DNA of 64,000 nucleotides from Arsenophonus sp052174455. Lineage in GTDB: Bacteria > Pseudomonadota > Gammaproteobacteria > Enterobacterales > Enterobacteriaceae. The notes under the pieces were generated by a model. That model was not told the DNA's origin. It made no database searches and saw nothing but the letters and a program-made list of their open reading frames with translations. The translations under genes were made by a program, and so were the position numbers. Of the stretch, positions 21,000 through 32,050 are shown piece by piece. How positions within the stretch are numbered: the first letter of the stretch is position 1; each line of letters starts with the position of its first letter. The stretch covers positions 1-64,000 of the forward strand of contig JBQMRP010000012.1 of the NCBI GenBank assembly GCA_052174455.1, in the 5' to 3' direction.

Positions 21000-21961
21000 T
21001 ATAGAAATTGGGATAAAAAGAAAATAGTCATATATTAAAAGAAACTCTTTCTTTATTTACTGCCAACATAAAACTGAATCTCATTAGTTTGCTCGGTGAT
21101 AGTTTTTTGATGACGTTGATTCATGTTATTGAAGAAATTTATTCTACTTATTCTGCTAATATTATCATAGTGAATCTTACCCACTTGATGACATTCATTA
21201 TGGTTATAATAATATTACTGTAAAATCCCTGATTGCAGGCAAACATTTAACAATCTTACTACAAATCCTATGGCCAAATTACATTGGAAAGATAAATGGT
21301 TTAGTTATATTTGATGTACGTTGAAATAGCTTGACTATACAGGAATAAATGAAACGAATATGAATTGATTTAAAACAGCGTTTTAGATGGCCTTACTGGT
21401 TCCTTTCTTCAGTGTGAGACAACCAAGATAAATATAAGTAATATTCCTGAAATCGATGAAACATTTTCTCTAAGTCTTTTAAAGGTAAAAATTGTTTTCT
21501 ACATAGAAAAGGTAGAAAATGCGGAACAGGAAGAGTAAAAGGAAATGTGAATCTTGCTCTTAATCAGACAAGATCAACAGGGGTAATGTGAGCGATCAGA
21601 TTCTTGAAGACTTTAATGCAGAGTGTATTAGGATATTTTCTTAAGTTGATCATCGATAAAAAGTTCATCTTTTGTTCGGGTGGAGCTAAATGATAAAATA
21701 CTTTTTACATTGAGAAAAAGGTTAGTTATCATCGACTAAAAAGTTGAATAATTAAAAAGTTATTGATAAGGAGTTCTACATTGAAATGTGAACAGTTATA
21801 TCAGCTGATTATAAGGTTTTCTGAGTAGATTTTATGATGTAGGATTGTTTTATTTACCGAATTATCTGGCCTGGAGGAGATTGTTTAAAACCATAACAAT
21901 TGAAATACAGATGTACTGCAAATTTTTTACACGCAAACCAACAACCTTTATCAACATACCC
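21000..21961 (+). mobile_element. IS1595-family remnant, near full length
   Basis: The plus-strand frames match an IS1595-type (ISXO2-like) DDE transposase: LKVKIVF-type core with EIDETFSLSL (family EVDETFFLES), RQDQQGNVSDQILEDFNAEC (family RSGNVSDFILE...NAE) and the C-terminal HIENVNSYISR-like piece. The right inverted repeat (ACAACCTTTATCAACATA) ends at about 21961, only 46 bases before the rsmD start, so the rsmD promoter may lie in or next to the relic. Confidence 0.8.
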
Positions 21962-22007
21962 TACTATCATCTAGTTAAATAACTATAATGACTAAACTAT
22001 ATAAATT

Positions 22008-22586
22008 ATGGTAAGACAAATACAATCTTCATCACGTGGCCAAATTCGTATCATTGGCGGGAAATGGCGAGGACGTAAACTATCTATTTTTGATAGTAAG
22101 GGTTTACGTCCAACAACAGATAGAATAAGAGAAACTTTATTTAATTGGTTAATGCCTTTTATTGAAAATGCTCGCTGTCTTGATTGCTTTGCTGGTAGTG
22201 GCGCCTTAGCTATTGAAGCGCTTTCTCGCTATGCTGCTTCAGCTACTTTAATTGAATTAAAGCGCTCCGTTTCAATACAACTTGCGGGCAATCTAGCTAA
22301 ACTAGAAGCAAAAAATGCCCAAATGATTAATAGCGATACATTGAACTATCTAGCACAGACAGGGACAGCCTATGATGTCATTTTTCTTGATCCGCCTTTT
22401 CGCAAAGATTTATTACAACAAACAGCCTTGCTATTAGAACGGAATGGTTGGTTAAGCAAAAATTGTTGCGTCTATGTTGAAACAGAAATAGAAACTAATT
22501 TAGACATTTTACCTAAAAATTGGCAACTTCATCATAAAAAATTTGCCGGACAAATCGCTTACTGCCTTTATATTCGTCATCAATAA
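22008..22586 (+). CDS. rsmD: 16S rRNA (guanine(966)-N(2))-methyltransferase RsmD
   Basis: Methylates G966 of 16S rRNA in the 30S subunit, using S-adenosylmethionine. At 192 residues it is close to E. coli (198). It shows the conserved QIRIIGGKWRGRKL start, LRPTTDRIRETLFNWL, the SAM-binding CLDCFAGSGALAIEALSRYA block and the catalytic DPPF motif (LDPPFRKDL). In enterics rsmD diverges from ftsY; here an IS1595 relic abuts its 5' side instead. The ATG at 22008 has no obvious strong Shine-Dalgarno; the frame cannot start much later without losing conserved residues. Confidence 0.96.
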   Translation: MVRQIQSSSRGQIRIIGGKWRGRKLSIFDSKGLRPTTDRIRETLFNWLMPFIENARCLDCFAGSGALAIEALSRYAASATLIELKRSVSIQLAGNLAKLEAKNAQMINSDTLNYLAQTGTAYDVIFLDPPFRKDLLQQTALLLERNGWLSKNCCVYVETEIETNLDILPKNWQLHHKKFAGQIAYCLYIRHQ

Positions 22587-22788
22587 TTAGCTAAGAAATA
22601 TCATATTAATAAATGTCAGAAAATTATTAATGCTTTTTATTTAGAAATTCATGATATTTAATTTAATCTATCCATTTCTAAAACAATTAAAATATTTTAT
22701 TGATGTAGTAATGATATTTATGATTTTTCATACAAACTATTTTGTAAGCTTTTTTTTTTGCAAAAATAGAAAAGCATCCTCATTGAGT

Positions 22789-24180
22789 TATTAGTAAATT
22801 GGTGCATGACGGTCACAGGCTACGTTCACTCTGATACTTTATAAATCTATTCTCCATCCTTAAATTGGATATTATTTATAGCCAGATTGAACAGCTCAAA
22901 ACTTATTTAGGTGGTTCCAACTATTTTAAGAAGATGGGATCAGCTTAAATACTCTTGAAAGAGTTATTTTTCTCTAACTACAGTGCTTCGCACGTCAGCT
23001 TCATAACCTCATTGTCATAAAAGCTGATTCAATTGGATTGTTTGTTGTTATTGACGTGCAGTGCGCTGACGGCAAGTCATAGAATGTCAGTAATTCCTCT
23101 CGTTCCTTTTCCAGTTGCTACATCGCCGCAGAATACTTTGCTGAAAATCTTGCCAACAAAATATAAAGGATTTTATTAGTGGGTATTAGGGTCTTTGCTA
23201 ATCAAGACCTCCAGCAGCTCACCATTAACTTTTGATTGCATACGTTTTTGGAGTAAAGGTAGTAACATGAGCTATTTGGTGTACTCAATAAAATTCTTAC
23301 TGCGAGCTCAGAAATATCTTTCCCATTACATTCAAAACGAAGGACATCATCTTCAGTAGCAACCCTGGAAGGTATCATTAAGCCATGTACTTGCAAGCCA
23401 TTCAAAAGTTCGCATAATGCGCTTTTGACTATTTATAATCATTTTCGACCACAATGAGCTCTTTACTTCCATGCAGTGATGCCGATATAATGAGCAGCAG
23501 GCAAAAACGATCAGCTTATCTAATAAGACGGTTACGCTATCAGTCAAGAAAATAAACGTAATGTGTATCACTAAATCACGCAACTATTATTTCCTATCCT
23601 AATTCAGGATATTGTTGTTTTAGTCTACTGATGCGTTGACAGAGAGATCATGTACTTTTTATCGAGATCGGGCATCATACCTTCGTAAAAATTATCGATA
23701 GAGTATATTTCGCTGGGTATACGGGCCCATGGTGTAACTATTCAATATTTTGCACACTTAAGATCAGACGATAATGAGCTCTTGAAGTGTATTCTATTCC
23801 AGCTGCGATCTCTCTACTCTTAACCTAAGCACTTTAATCTCAACATCACCAATACCATTATATATGGAGTTTGTTGTTGCAAATAACCGTTACGAACGAC
23901 GCGGTATGATTCCCTTCATAAAGGGCAACGTTGAGCAGGTATTATCGCAGTATAGCCTTCAAGCTCCACCTCAACAACAGTGCTATTAGCTACTTGGCAC
24001 CATATTAGATGAGTTCATGCAAGAGATGATTAGAGGTGCTATTAATTTTCCTGATACCTATAATGGTAGACTTTTCATATCATATCATATCATCAATATG
24101 ATATTGGAATCATCCATGAAATAATAGGCAGAATAGCCACTTATCTTCAAAAACCCATACACCAGAAATAAGTATAACTC
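22789..24180 (-). mobile_element. IS256-family remnant, near complete
   Basis: The right inverted repeat is degraded (about 22789-22815). The left is clear (about 24157-24180, CACCAGAAATAAGTATAAC). The minus-strand transposase fragments are collinear with the copy at 14212-15447. It abuts a truncated IS1595 relic on its right side, so one of the two elements inserted into or deleted the other. Confidence 0.82.
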
Positions 24181-24182
24181 TG

Positions 24183-24828
24183 AATAGATTGACTTTACTG
24201 GAATAAGTAAATAAACACCATTGATTTAAAAAGAAGGTTTAAATGGTAGCGCTACTCCTTGTTTTAACAGCTACAGCCAACTTAAGTGCATTAAATGGTA
24301 TTATTGAAGTCAACGAAACATTTTCCCTAAATCCTTTAAAAAGAATTGTTATATCTGACATATAGCAAAGCTAAAAATTAGAGAGGAGGAGATAAAAAAG
24401 AACGAATCGCGGTCTTAATTGCCTGAGGTCGACAGGGTCATTATGCGAGTGATAAGATTCTTGAAGAGTTTAATGCAGAGTGTGTTGCCCGTTTTCTTGA
24501 GCTAATTATTAATAAAGGGTTCATTTTTTTACTTTGTAAAGTAAAATCGTATAAAACCTGTTGCCAATAAGCATGAGATTTTTCATTATCGCATAATAAG
24601 GCTGGGTAATTAAAGATTTATTGGTAAATAATTCCCACATTTAAAATATAAAAAGTTATATTAGCTGATTAAAGGGATGGACTAAATAGATTCCCATGGT
24701 GGATAATCGTTTTGTTTACCGAATTATCTTCTATAGAAGATTCTTTAATTACAATAATTAAATATAGAGGTGACTACAAATTGTTCTGCAAGCAAAACAA
24801 CAATCTTTGTCAAAGATAGTCCAAATAC
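24183..24828 (+). mobile_element. IS1595-family fragment (3' two thirds)
   Basis: Collinear with 21300-21961 on the plus strand: LNGIIEVNETFSLNPLK (family LNGIVEVDETFF), DRVIMRVIRFLKSLMQSV-type segment, and a right end at about 24810-24828 (ACAATCTTTGTCAA). The 5' third is missing where the IS256 copy begins. Confidence 0.75.
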
Positions 24829-25244
24829 AGTTCAACATATACCTGTAATAATTAAAATAACGTTAATGAAGATATATAATACCTATGATTTACATGCATT
24901 TTTAGAAATTATTATACGATTTAATGATTAAATAAATAGGCGTATACCAGAATACGATTTTGAAGGGAATATTTAATATATTATTGTTAAAATTTGAGCT
25001 ACTCAAATTTGAGTAGTGAAAAATTTCATAAAGGTTTAATGAAAGACTATTACATCATTATTGATATAGTAAATATCTATTAATGGTCGAAAATAACTAA
25101 AAAAGAAATAGAATAGACATTCTACTTTATCGAATCTGAAAGATATGTTTTACAATCTCAAACAATTCTATTTACAAAAAAATAATTAGCACTTATGGTC
25201 ATTGATGGTTAAGAGATTAAATCTTCTCTCTTTAAGAGAGAAGA
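24829..25244. other. Non-coding AT-rich stretch
   Basis: No supported gene. A perfect 18-base palindrome (CTACTCAAATTTGAGTAG) lies at 24999-25016, overlapping a partial direct repeat of AAATTTGAG. A short inverted repeat (CTTCTCTC/GAGAGAAG) lies near 25230-25250. Confidence 0.35.
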
Positions 25245-26905
25245 GAAAAATGTTCTTTTTTTTCTAAAAGGAGATAAAATTGGTTTATTGGGTCTATTGT
25301 AAGTTAAGTTTTCATCGAAGTGTATATTTTTTAATCTAAAACATTAATTTAGATATATTAATTCTAGGTTTATATTAATAACCTTTATTTTTTCTATTTT
25401 TTTATATATTGCTTCTAATAAATAATTCTCTTCCATATTTATTAAGCTGAGACCATCAATAAAAAGTAGCCTGTTGCCATATAGAATACAGTTATACGGA
25501 TTTGTATGCAGAAATCCTGTTTATTAAAACAGGTTAACTCCAATTTTTCAGTTTTTTTGAGTTGTTATCTTTATCGCCTTATATAGCTTAGGTATATAGT
25601 TTACCTCGTTTACAATTCAACAAGAAATCATAGTAACAAACCTTCTTAAAATACTAAGGCGGAATATAACTAATATAGCACCCGATCATTTCTTCCTGTA
25701 TAAGGAAGATTGCTGCTAATATTTCTTAGTCCGTTGTTATGTTAATGATATACAATTACTTTTCCTCAATAATCTTGTAATTTTAACATGAATACCAGAG
25801 TTAAGGTAATACGTCCGAGGTATTTTATGTTATGCTAAACTCATCTTTCGTCTTTCTTAGTGAATCTACTTTGCAGTAACGTCCGTACTGTGACTTCCAG
25901 ATAACCGATCATTCATTCTTAGCGCAGATACGCCACAGAGTAGGAAAGAAATACTGGGATTTATCAGATCATCCCTGTGAGGGACCGTCAGATGATAGCG
26001 TCTCGGCAAATTTCTTTGCCTGCTCTTTTTTTTTGAAAAAAAATACCATACAATATCTTTAATATCTAGATCAATATGGTTGACGAAGATATGAACATGA
26101 GAATTTTGATTGAATTATCGACCATGAGTGTGGAAGGCGTAGAAGATAGCAATTTCGATACCCTGTTTGCGTGCCCAACTGCAAGGTAAGCATTGTGAGT
26201 AAAGGAGCAGGAAACAGAGCATTTAGTAGTAGCCAGTTTTTGTTAAAAAGGCTAAAGAAGATGAGATATAGTAAAAGTAATATGTTGTGAGTTACAGTCA
26301 AGTGAAATATGAATTCACTGTCTTAATTATTCCTTAGTGGCTTTGACGCCGTATGAACTACAGGTTTTTACTTGCACCTTTAGCAGAAAAATGGCAGTAG
26401 GAATATCAAGGATAGACACAGCAGTAGAGGTCATGAATAAACTAATTATAAAAATATCCCTCAACAGGGATTAACTCTACAAATAGATATGTTCCCAACG
26501 CTGACGCTTTTAGCATGTTTTAAGAAATTTATTCCAGTTATCATTAATGGTAAAAAGCAGTTTAGTTTGACGGAGGAGAGATGTATGTGCTAAATCACTT
26601 TCTAGGTATATTTCTAGAGAAATATAAATCCTTATCCTGTCCGTATTCATCAGAACTATCAGCTCAATTATCCATGTGGTTGTCTGAAGATATATGGCAA
26701 AGGAGATAAGAATTATCTCTAGTTTTTCATGTATGTGAAAATTCATAGTAAAGCATACTTTTAGTTATACCACTCACTCAATGCAGTTACATCCATTGTC
26801 ATTGGATCGGTCTGATTTGGTTTCTCAAAAAATTCAGATAATCTTAATTAGAGGGAGATATAATACTTGTGCATCGAAAAAATTAAGGACTGAGTTGAGC
26901 CCAAG
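25245..26905 (-). mobile_element. IS91-family remnant, copy 2
   Basis: Collinear with 18320-19988. On the minus strand it shows ARKQGIEIAIFYAFHTHGR (the IS91-type AIFYALHTYGR block), an HVHIFV-like block (the HUH-motif region of the family), FFFKKKEQAKKFAE and downstream pieces. The shared right end lies near 26880-26905 (TTAAGGACTGAGTTGA; TTGAGGACCGAATTGA in copy 1). No open frame is long enough to encode the transposase. Confidence 0.75.
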
Positions 26906-27204
26906 GTGCCCTGCTATATGGCTATTTATGCTGTCATGAAAATTCAGTCTGTCTGTTATTATTAATTGCAGGGTGGAGATCCTAAATTAATTTGGATAAC
27001 TAGTCAATATAACACGTGAATCTTCGTCTTATCTTCTTGATTTATCCAGTTTACGCTTTCTATGAAATTTATTTAGAGCTATCTCTGAATGAATTCCTAA
27101 AAATTAACATATCGTAGAACATAAAGAAGTGTTCAGTTCATGAATATTCAGAAGCATCATAGTTGTGCTATTCACATCATAGTGTACTACATTCATGAAT
27201 GTGG

Positions 27205-27810
27205 AATTTTTTACCAATAACTCTCTGATTACATAACTTTATTAGGCGATACTAACTAATTTCATATTCAATAGAAAAGGTTTTCTACCATTTTACTACA
27301 TCTGAAGAAAGGATAGATTCTTTATTGATGATTGGTTCAAGAAAATGACTAATGCACTTTGCATTAAACTCTTCAAGAATTTTATTGTCCACAATAACCG
27401 CATTAATCTTTGGCGATCAACAACAGCAAATTTGTTCTTTTTTCTTTTCTTTCTTCCGTATTTTTTAGCTTTCCTATGTGGAATGTAACCTCTTTCTTTA
27501 AGAGGTTTATAGAAAATATTTCGTTCACTTCAACAATGCTATTTAGTACATTTATTTTGCCTGTCAACGCTAAACTAGGTAGGGAGTAAAGTTATCTAAA
27601 TGCTATTTTAAATTAATGACTGTTTATTTCATTTACTCCACATAAAGTTAATATGTTCAAAATACATTACAGATAACTAAACTATATATTTTTGTGATGT
27701 AGTCTCGCCAGCAGACTTACAGTAAGATTATTAAATATTTTCCTATGATCTGAGATTTTGAAACAATATTACTGTAACATTAATGAATATACCCAGTAAA
27801 ATGTTCACTA
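27205..27810 (-). mobile_element. IS1595-family fragment
   Basis: Minus-strand pieces match the same element as 21000-21961: FNNLTVSLLARLHHKN (family FNNLTGTPLARLHHKDKW), VLNSIVEVNEIFS, GKLKNTEERKEKR and the DNKILEEFNAKC-like stretch. The 3' end is lost at about 27205. Confidence 0.7.
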
Positions 27811-28365
27811 TGACAATTATAGATAAGATAAAATGAAATAAATTGGATTTAATGTATGAATCAACATTATCCAATAAATTATCGCCGAGATAACTAATGA
27901 CTTTGACTTTTAGATATTGATATAGAGTAAGGAAAAAAACTTTTTTATCTATATGACTGTTTACTTTTTTTTAGAGTACTCTCTGTAGAGTTAATTATTC
28001 ATACAGTATAATGGATTGTTACCAATAATCTTTGCTAAGATAGCAATCATCAGTATTGTCTCATTTTTGTCATTTAGTAAAGATAAGTTCGGGTATTCCA
28101 TAAGATTTAGCTAAAGAACATAAGTTTTTGCCTAAAGAATAGCGATGATTTTAGGTGTTGTAGTGTTGCCTGACAATGGATTTAATCATAATGATATTAT
28201 ATCTTAACTATATCCCTCAGTACCCTTTTTATCATGAATATGAATGTGTGCAACGAAAGTCTATATAATGACCTGGAAACAGATAGCTTACTCTAAGGAG
28301 TATCTCAATTGATTAATTGTATTAATATTACCATTCTTATCTACTAAAAATATTAATCAGATAAA
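27811..28365. other. Unassigned debris downstream of rluB, with a possible IS481 end
   Basis: No gene recognised. Bases 28215-28275 resemble 32860-32930 next to the other IS481 relic (shared TGTGTGCAA..GAAAGT and ATGA(C/T)CTGGAA), so this may be a leftover IS481 terminus. The minus strand near 28100-28180 has a short frame (YSLGKNLCSLAKSYGIPEL) of unknown origin. Confidence 0.3.
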
Positions 28366-29322
28366 TTAGGCAATAACATTTCTTTTTATTTTATCTAGTA
28401 CTTTTCTAGTAGATGAATTGCACCTTTTAGAAGTGCCTATTTCTCGTTTATTTACAATCCTTATTAAAGGAACTTGTGCGTATTGTTTTACAGCACGACG
28501 GATCTGATTTACTTTATTATGATGTCTATTTTGCTCAACCGATATTTTACTAGTTGTTTCATCTTTAAGACCAACAAGTTGACGCAAATAATTAACCTGA
28601 TCTAAACATAATTCTATCCATCCTCCTCTAGGTAATCCTTTTGGTAAATAAATATCACCATAACGGATACGAATCAGACGGCTTACTTGCATACCTACAG
28701 CTTCCCATAGACGCCTTACTTCACGATTACGACCTTCAGTTAAAGTAACATTAAACCATTGATTCTTACCTTCTCCGCCACAAAACGTAAGTTTCTTAAA
28801 ATTAGCTTCACCATCTTCTAATTGAATACCTTTGGTCAATTGATGAATTTTAGCATCATTAATTTTACCAAAAACACGAACTGCATATTCACGTTCAACC
28901 TCATGACGTGGATGCATCAAACGATTAGCCAGTTCCCCATCTGTAGTAAATAGTAATAAACCACAGGTATTTACATCTAAACGTCCTATCGCAATCCAGC
29001 GGGAACTTTTTAATTTAGGTAAGCGATCAAATACGGTTGAACGGCATTCTGGATAATGATGAGTAGATAACTCACCTTCCGGCTTATAATAAGCTAAGAT
29101 CTGACAAACGGTTTTCTGCGCCTCTTTGATCTTTAAAAGATGACCATCTAAACGGATTTTAATATTAGGTTTAACTTCTGTTCGATTACCTAATGTCGCT
29201 AATTGACCATCAACACTGATTCTGCCGGATTGAATAAAACTTTCTATTTTCCTGCGCGAACCATAACCACAACGAGCAAGTACTTTTTGTAACTTTTCAC
29301 TTTTCTGCTTTTTAACGTTCAT
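28366..29322 (-). CDS. rluB: 23S rRNA pseudouridine(2605) synthase RluB
   Basis: Isomerises U2605 of 23S rRNA to pseudouridine. An S4 RNA-binding domain at the N-terminus (EKLQKVLARCGYGSRRKIES) is followed by the RsuA/RluB catalytic domain with the Asp in GRLDVNTCGLLLFTTDG, then LTEGRNREVRRLWEAVG and RYGDIYLPKGLPRGGW. From ATG 29322 it is 318 residues. The frame is open nine codons further (29349), but the downstream ATG has AAGAGG at a good distance (29336-29331) and its N-terminus is closer to the family, so I prefer it. Upstream are the yciO and trpH pseudogenes in the same orientation, the enteric trpH-yciO-rluB order. Confidence 0.96.
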   Translation of the reverse strand: MNVKKQKSEKLQKVLARCGYGSRRKIESFIQSGRISVDGQLATLGNRTEVKPNIKIRLDGHLLKIKEAQKTVCQILAYYKPEGELSTHHYPECRSTVFDRLPKLKSSRWIAIGRLDVNTCGLLLFTTDGELANRLMHPRHEVEREYAVRVFGKINDAKIHQLTKGIQLEDGEANFKKLTFCGGEGKNQWFNVTLTEGRNREVRRLWEAVGMQVSRLIRIRYGDIYLPKGLPRGGWIELCLDQVNYLRQLVGLKDETTSKISVEQNRHHNKVNQIRRAVKQYAQVPLIRIVNKREIGTSKRCNSSTRKVLDKIKRNVIA

Positions 29323-29393
29323 ATCGTAAACCTCTTGTGTCATTTTCAAATGGCATATTTTATAAAAATAACTAAAAAAATAAATTTCGGTTA

Positions 29394-30053
29394 TTATGTA
29401 CCGTTTCTATTAACCTCATCTATACTTTTTTGTTCAAATGCTATCATGCAATTTATTCCTAATCAGGATAATATCCAGCGCAGTCTCCCATTAAATTGAC
29501 TACAGTAGTTGGTTTTTTGCTTAAAAACCACTTTTTATAATAAAAATCAATTTGTTGGTAAATTAAACTTTTGACCTTGTTTACTAAAGACTGTGCAAAA
29601 TTGTCATTAGGTAATATTAAGCTGGTAATAAATAAAGGTTAGTCAATTTCGTCAAGTAGATCTCTTGTATCAAATTATTAAGCAAACGTATTCTCCATAT
29701 TGTTTTATATTTTTTATTTATTATTTGACGTGGGAGTTCTTTTGTTGCATCTAAAGTAAAAGTATAGTAACCTGATATATTATTTTAATCAGTTTAAATA
29801 GTTATTTGTCTAAACAAATGTATTCAATTATTTCAAATAAATCATGATAAATTATAGAAAATTGTAACGAGAATCTAATTTAAGATAGGCGACAAATTTA
29901 CATAAATGAATTTTTGTTATTTAACTTACTCATAATTTTATATCCAAAATAAGTCGGATAAACAATAATATCGCCTTTGTTTAAAAAATCTATATCTTGA
30001 CTGATTAATCAAGGTTGCGGATTTTGTGGATGAATCTGAAGAAACTGTCCCAT
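29394..30053 (-). pseudogene. yciO: yciO (Sua5/YciO/YrdC family) pseudogene
   Basis: From ATG 30053 the minus strand reads MGQFLQIHPQNPQP (E. coli MSQFFYIHPDNPQQR), then NKGDIIVYPTYFGYKI (E. coli RKGGVIVYPTDSGYAL) and, past stops and frameshifts, QEKRKTIGMRVPSN-like remains and KKPTTVVNLMGD (E. coli QKPTTVIDLTDD). Length about 220 codons against 206. It directly precedes rluB. Confidence 0.92.
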
Positions 30054-30154
30054 GAATGTTCTTTTTTCTATAACTTATTTAAAACTATTTAATTTATTTA
30101 AACTGAAAATTAAGTTACTTATATCCATTACTTACTTACTTATTTATTATATAA

Positions 30155-31040
30155 TATTTAAGGCTGAACAATAATCCCCTATTTTCATTACCGCATTGCC
30201 AAATAAGAATAACGTCTGCTCACAACTAAAGTTTTCTACCTAGCTCATTCCAGAGGCAATGGCGATGAAAATCAGAACCAACTGAAACATATAAATCATA
30301 TAGTTATTTAATTCAGTTAATTTTTTGTTCATACGGCGATTCTTGGCATTAAGGAACTTCAACAGAATTACCTTATTCCTTATTAAAATAAACATAACCT
30401 ATTTGCTATTTTACTGATAGGTTATCATGACTAAAATGTGCTAGAATAACAACACTTCTCTTAATTAATAAATAGAGTTCATTGCTTAATAAAGTTACAC
30501 CAATTGGCTAAAACGTAACCTAATTTACCTCGTATTAAATTTTTTAAAAACATAGCCGATACTTTTTGTTTAGCATGATCAATGATATAATAAGGAATAT
30601 AGTTATATGTTAACTATTTTTTCAGCATAAGTTTTAGTATCTTTCTAAGCGCATCAGGAATACTAAACTTGCTGATTTATAGCATAAATCATACTTGTTA
30701 ATTACGTCGTGCAGTTTTATATTTCAAATAAATGCTAAGAGAATTTGCTTCTAGGTTAATATTAAGACCATTAAATATGAATTTCCATTTTTATCAAATG
30801 GTAGAAATTTTACCACCGAGTAGCCCCTCTCTCACTAATGTTGTTGCATACTTTTTATTAATATACTGCCCAATATGCAAGCAAAATTCCATTAACCATA
30901 TCCATAATCGCTAATGCACCTACTCTCATCAATATCAGTCTATATACTAATTCTAATGATATTAGAACATCATCAGAAGTTTTTCTATTACTATTACATC
31001 ATAATAGTAGATATCTTACCATTATCCTTTTCCAAAACCT
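30155..31040 (-). pseudogene. trpH: trpH (RNase AM / PHP-domain protein) pseudogene
   Basis: The C-terminal piece is clear: VGSDFHRHCLWNELGRKL (E. coli QGSDFHQPCPWIELGRKL). Near the other end MRVGALAIMD matches EMRIGTLAITD. The stretch between is full of stops. Length and position upstream of yciO, diverging from trpE, match enterics. PHP-domain nucleases of this family mature rRNA 5' ends; this copy is dead. Confidence 0.8.
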
Positions 31041-31349
31041 CACCCCATTTATTGATGAGAATTATAGAAAAAATTTATAGTGAGGCATAAACTTAATTCA
31101 ATCCCATTGATCTAGTTTAATCATAAAATTATTAGTAATATAGGTAATCTATTATTAATAGATTACGAGAAAAATAAAAATAATATTGATTTTTATCATT
31201 GCTAAAATTTGTTGGTGACAAAACGCCCTTAAATGAAAGGATGCTTTTTGTGTATAGATAACACAACACTCTCCCAGAGGAGATTCATTATAAAAAGGTC
31301 TTTTATAAACAAATAAAATAATATAAAAAGCAAGAAATTATAGATAAAA
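31041..31349. other. Divergent trpH/trpE intergenic region
   Basis: In relatives this holds the trp promoter, operator and leader. I see a hairpin with 9-bp arms (GTAATCTAT/ATAGATTAC) at about 31143-31165, but no recognisable leader peptide with Trp codons. Confidence 0.35.
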
Positions 31350-32050
31350 TAGGAGTCAATCAAATAATTTCTATTATATTAGAGAATAAATTAATTACTA
31401 ATCTAAACCTTATCTGATATTTTATAATTTATGTTGAAATCGTGCTCATGCAGCACTTATTGTTAGAGTTTACTATTCTTGATAGCAAGAAAATCTACAA
31501 AGTATTCTAATTGTTAATACTGGATTACAATTATCGGTCAACCAATAGCAAGTTAACTTATCATTAATTAACCGCCGCCTCTAATGGAAATTCACTATTG
31601 AGGCATATTTTTACTAAAATTACCCGATAAATTAGAAAAGATCAAATTGGATTGGTAATTAGTAGTTATTTTATCTCAAAATAAAGCTAGATTTTGACGA
31701 AGACAGCCAGTTAAAAGTAACATGATCGTTTGATGCGCTACGTTTAATTTATGATTTAATTAAACATAACACATTGATACAGAAAAATTTATGTTAGTCA
31801 GGTTATTCTTCTAGGATTTGGTTACTTGTTTTGAAAATTTATCTATGCTAGTAAAAATCAAATTGTTATTCTGATTACTATTTCTATTTACTTGAACATT
31901 ATTTTTGTGATTGAGTACTAAAATAGTCAGTAAATGATCTATGCTAATATTATATTAAACCCTCATCAACTAATTATCACGAAATGTCAGAAACCACTAT
32001 TACTATTATCAATCGCAGTTGAGATAGTAATATCTTTTATCGCTTAATAA
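31350..32050 (+). pseudogene. trpE: trpE (anthranilate synthase component I) pseudogene, truncated by IS481
   Basis: Plus-strand fragments match the N-terminal half of TrpE: LLLEFTILDSKK (E. coli LLLESADIDSKDD), SILIVNTGLQLSV (SLLLVDSALRIT), SFDALRLIYDLI (VFDAFRLLQNLL) and CYSDYYFYLLEH (CPDFCFYLAET). It is broken by many stops. At about 32050 the homology ends and an IS481-family relic begins. The rest of the trp operon is not in the window. Confidence 0.8.
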
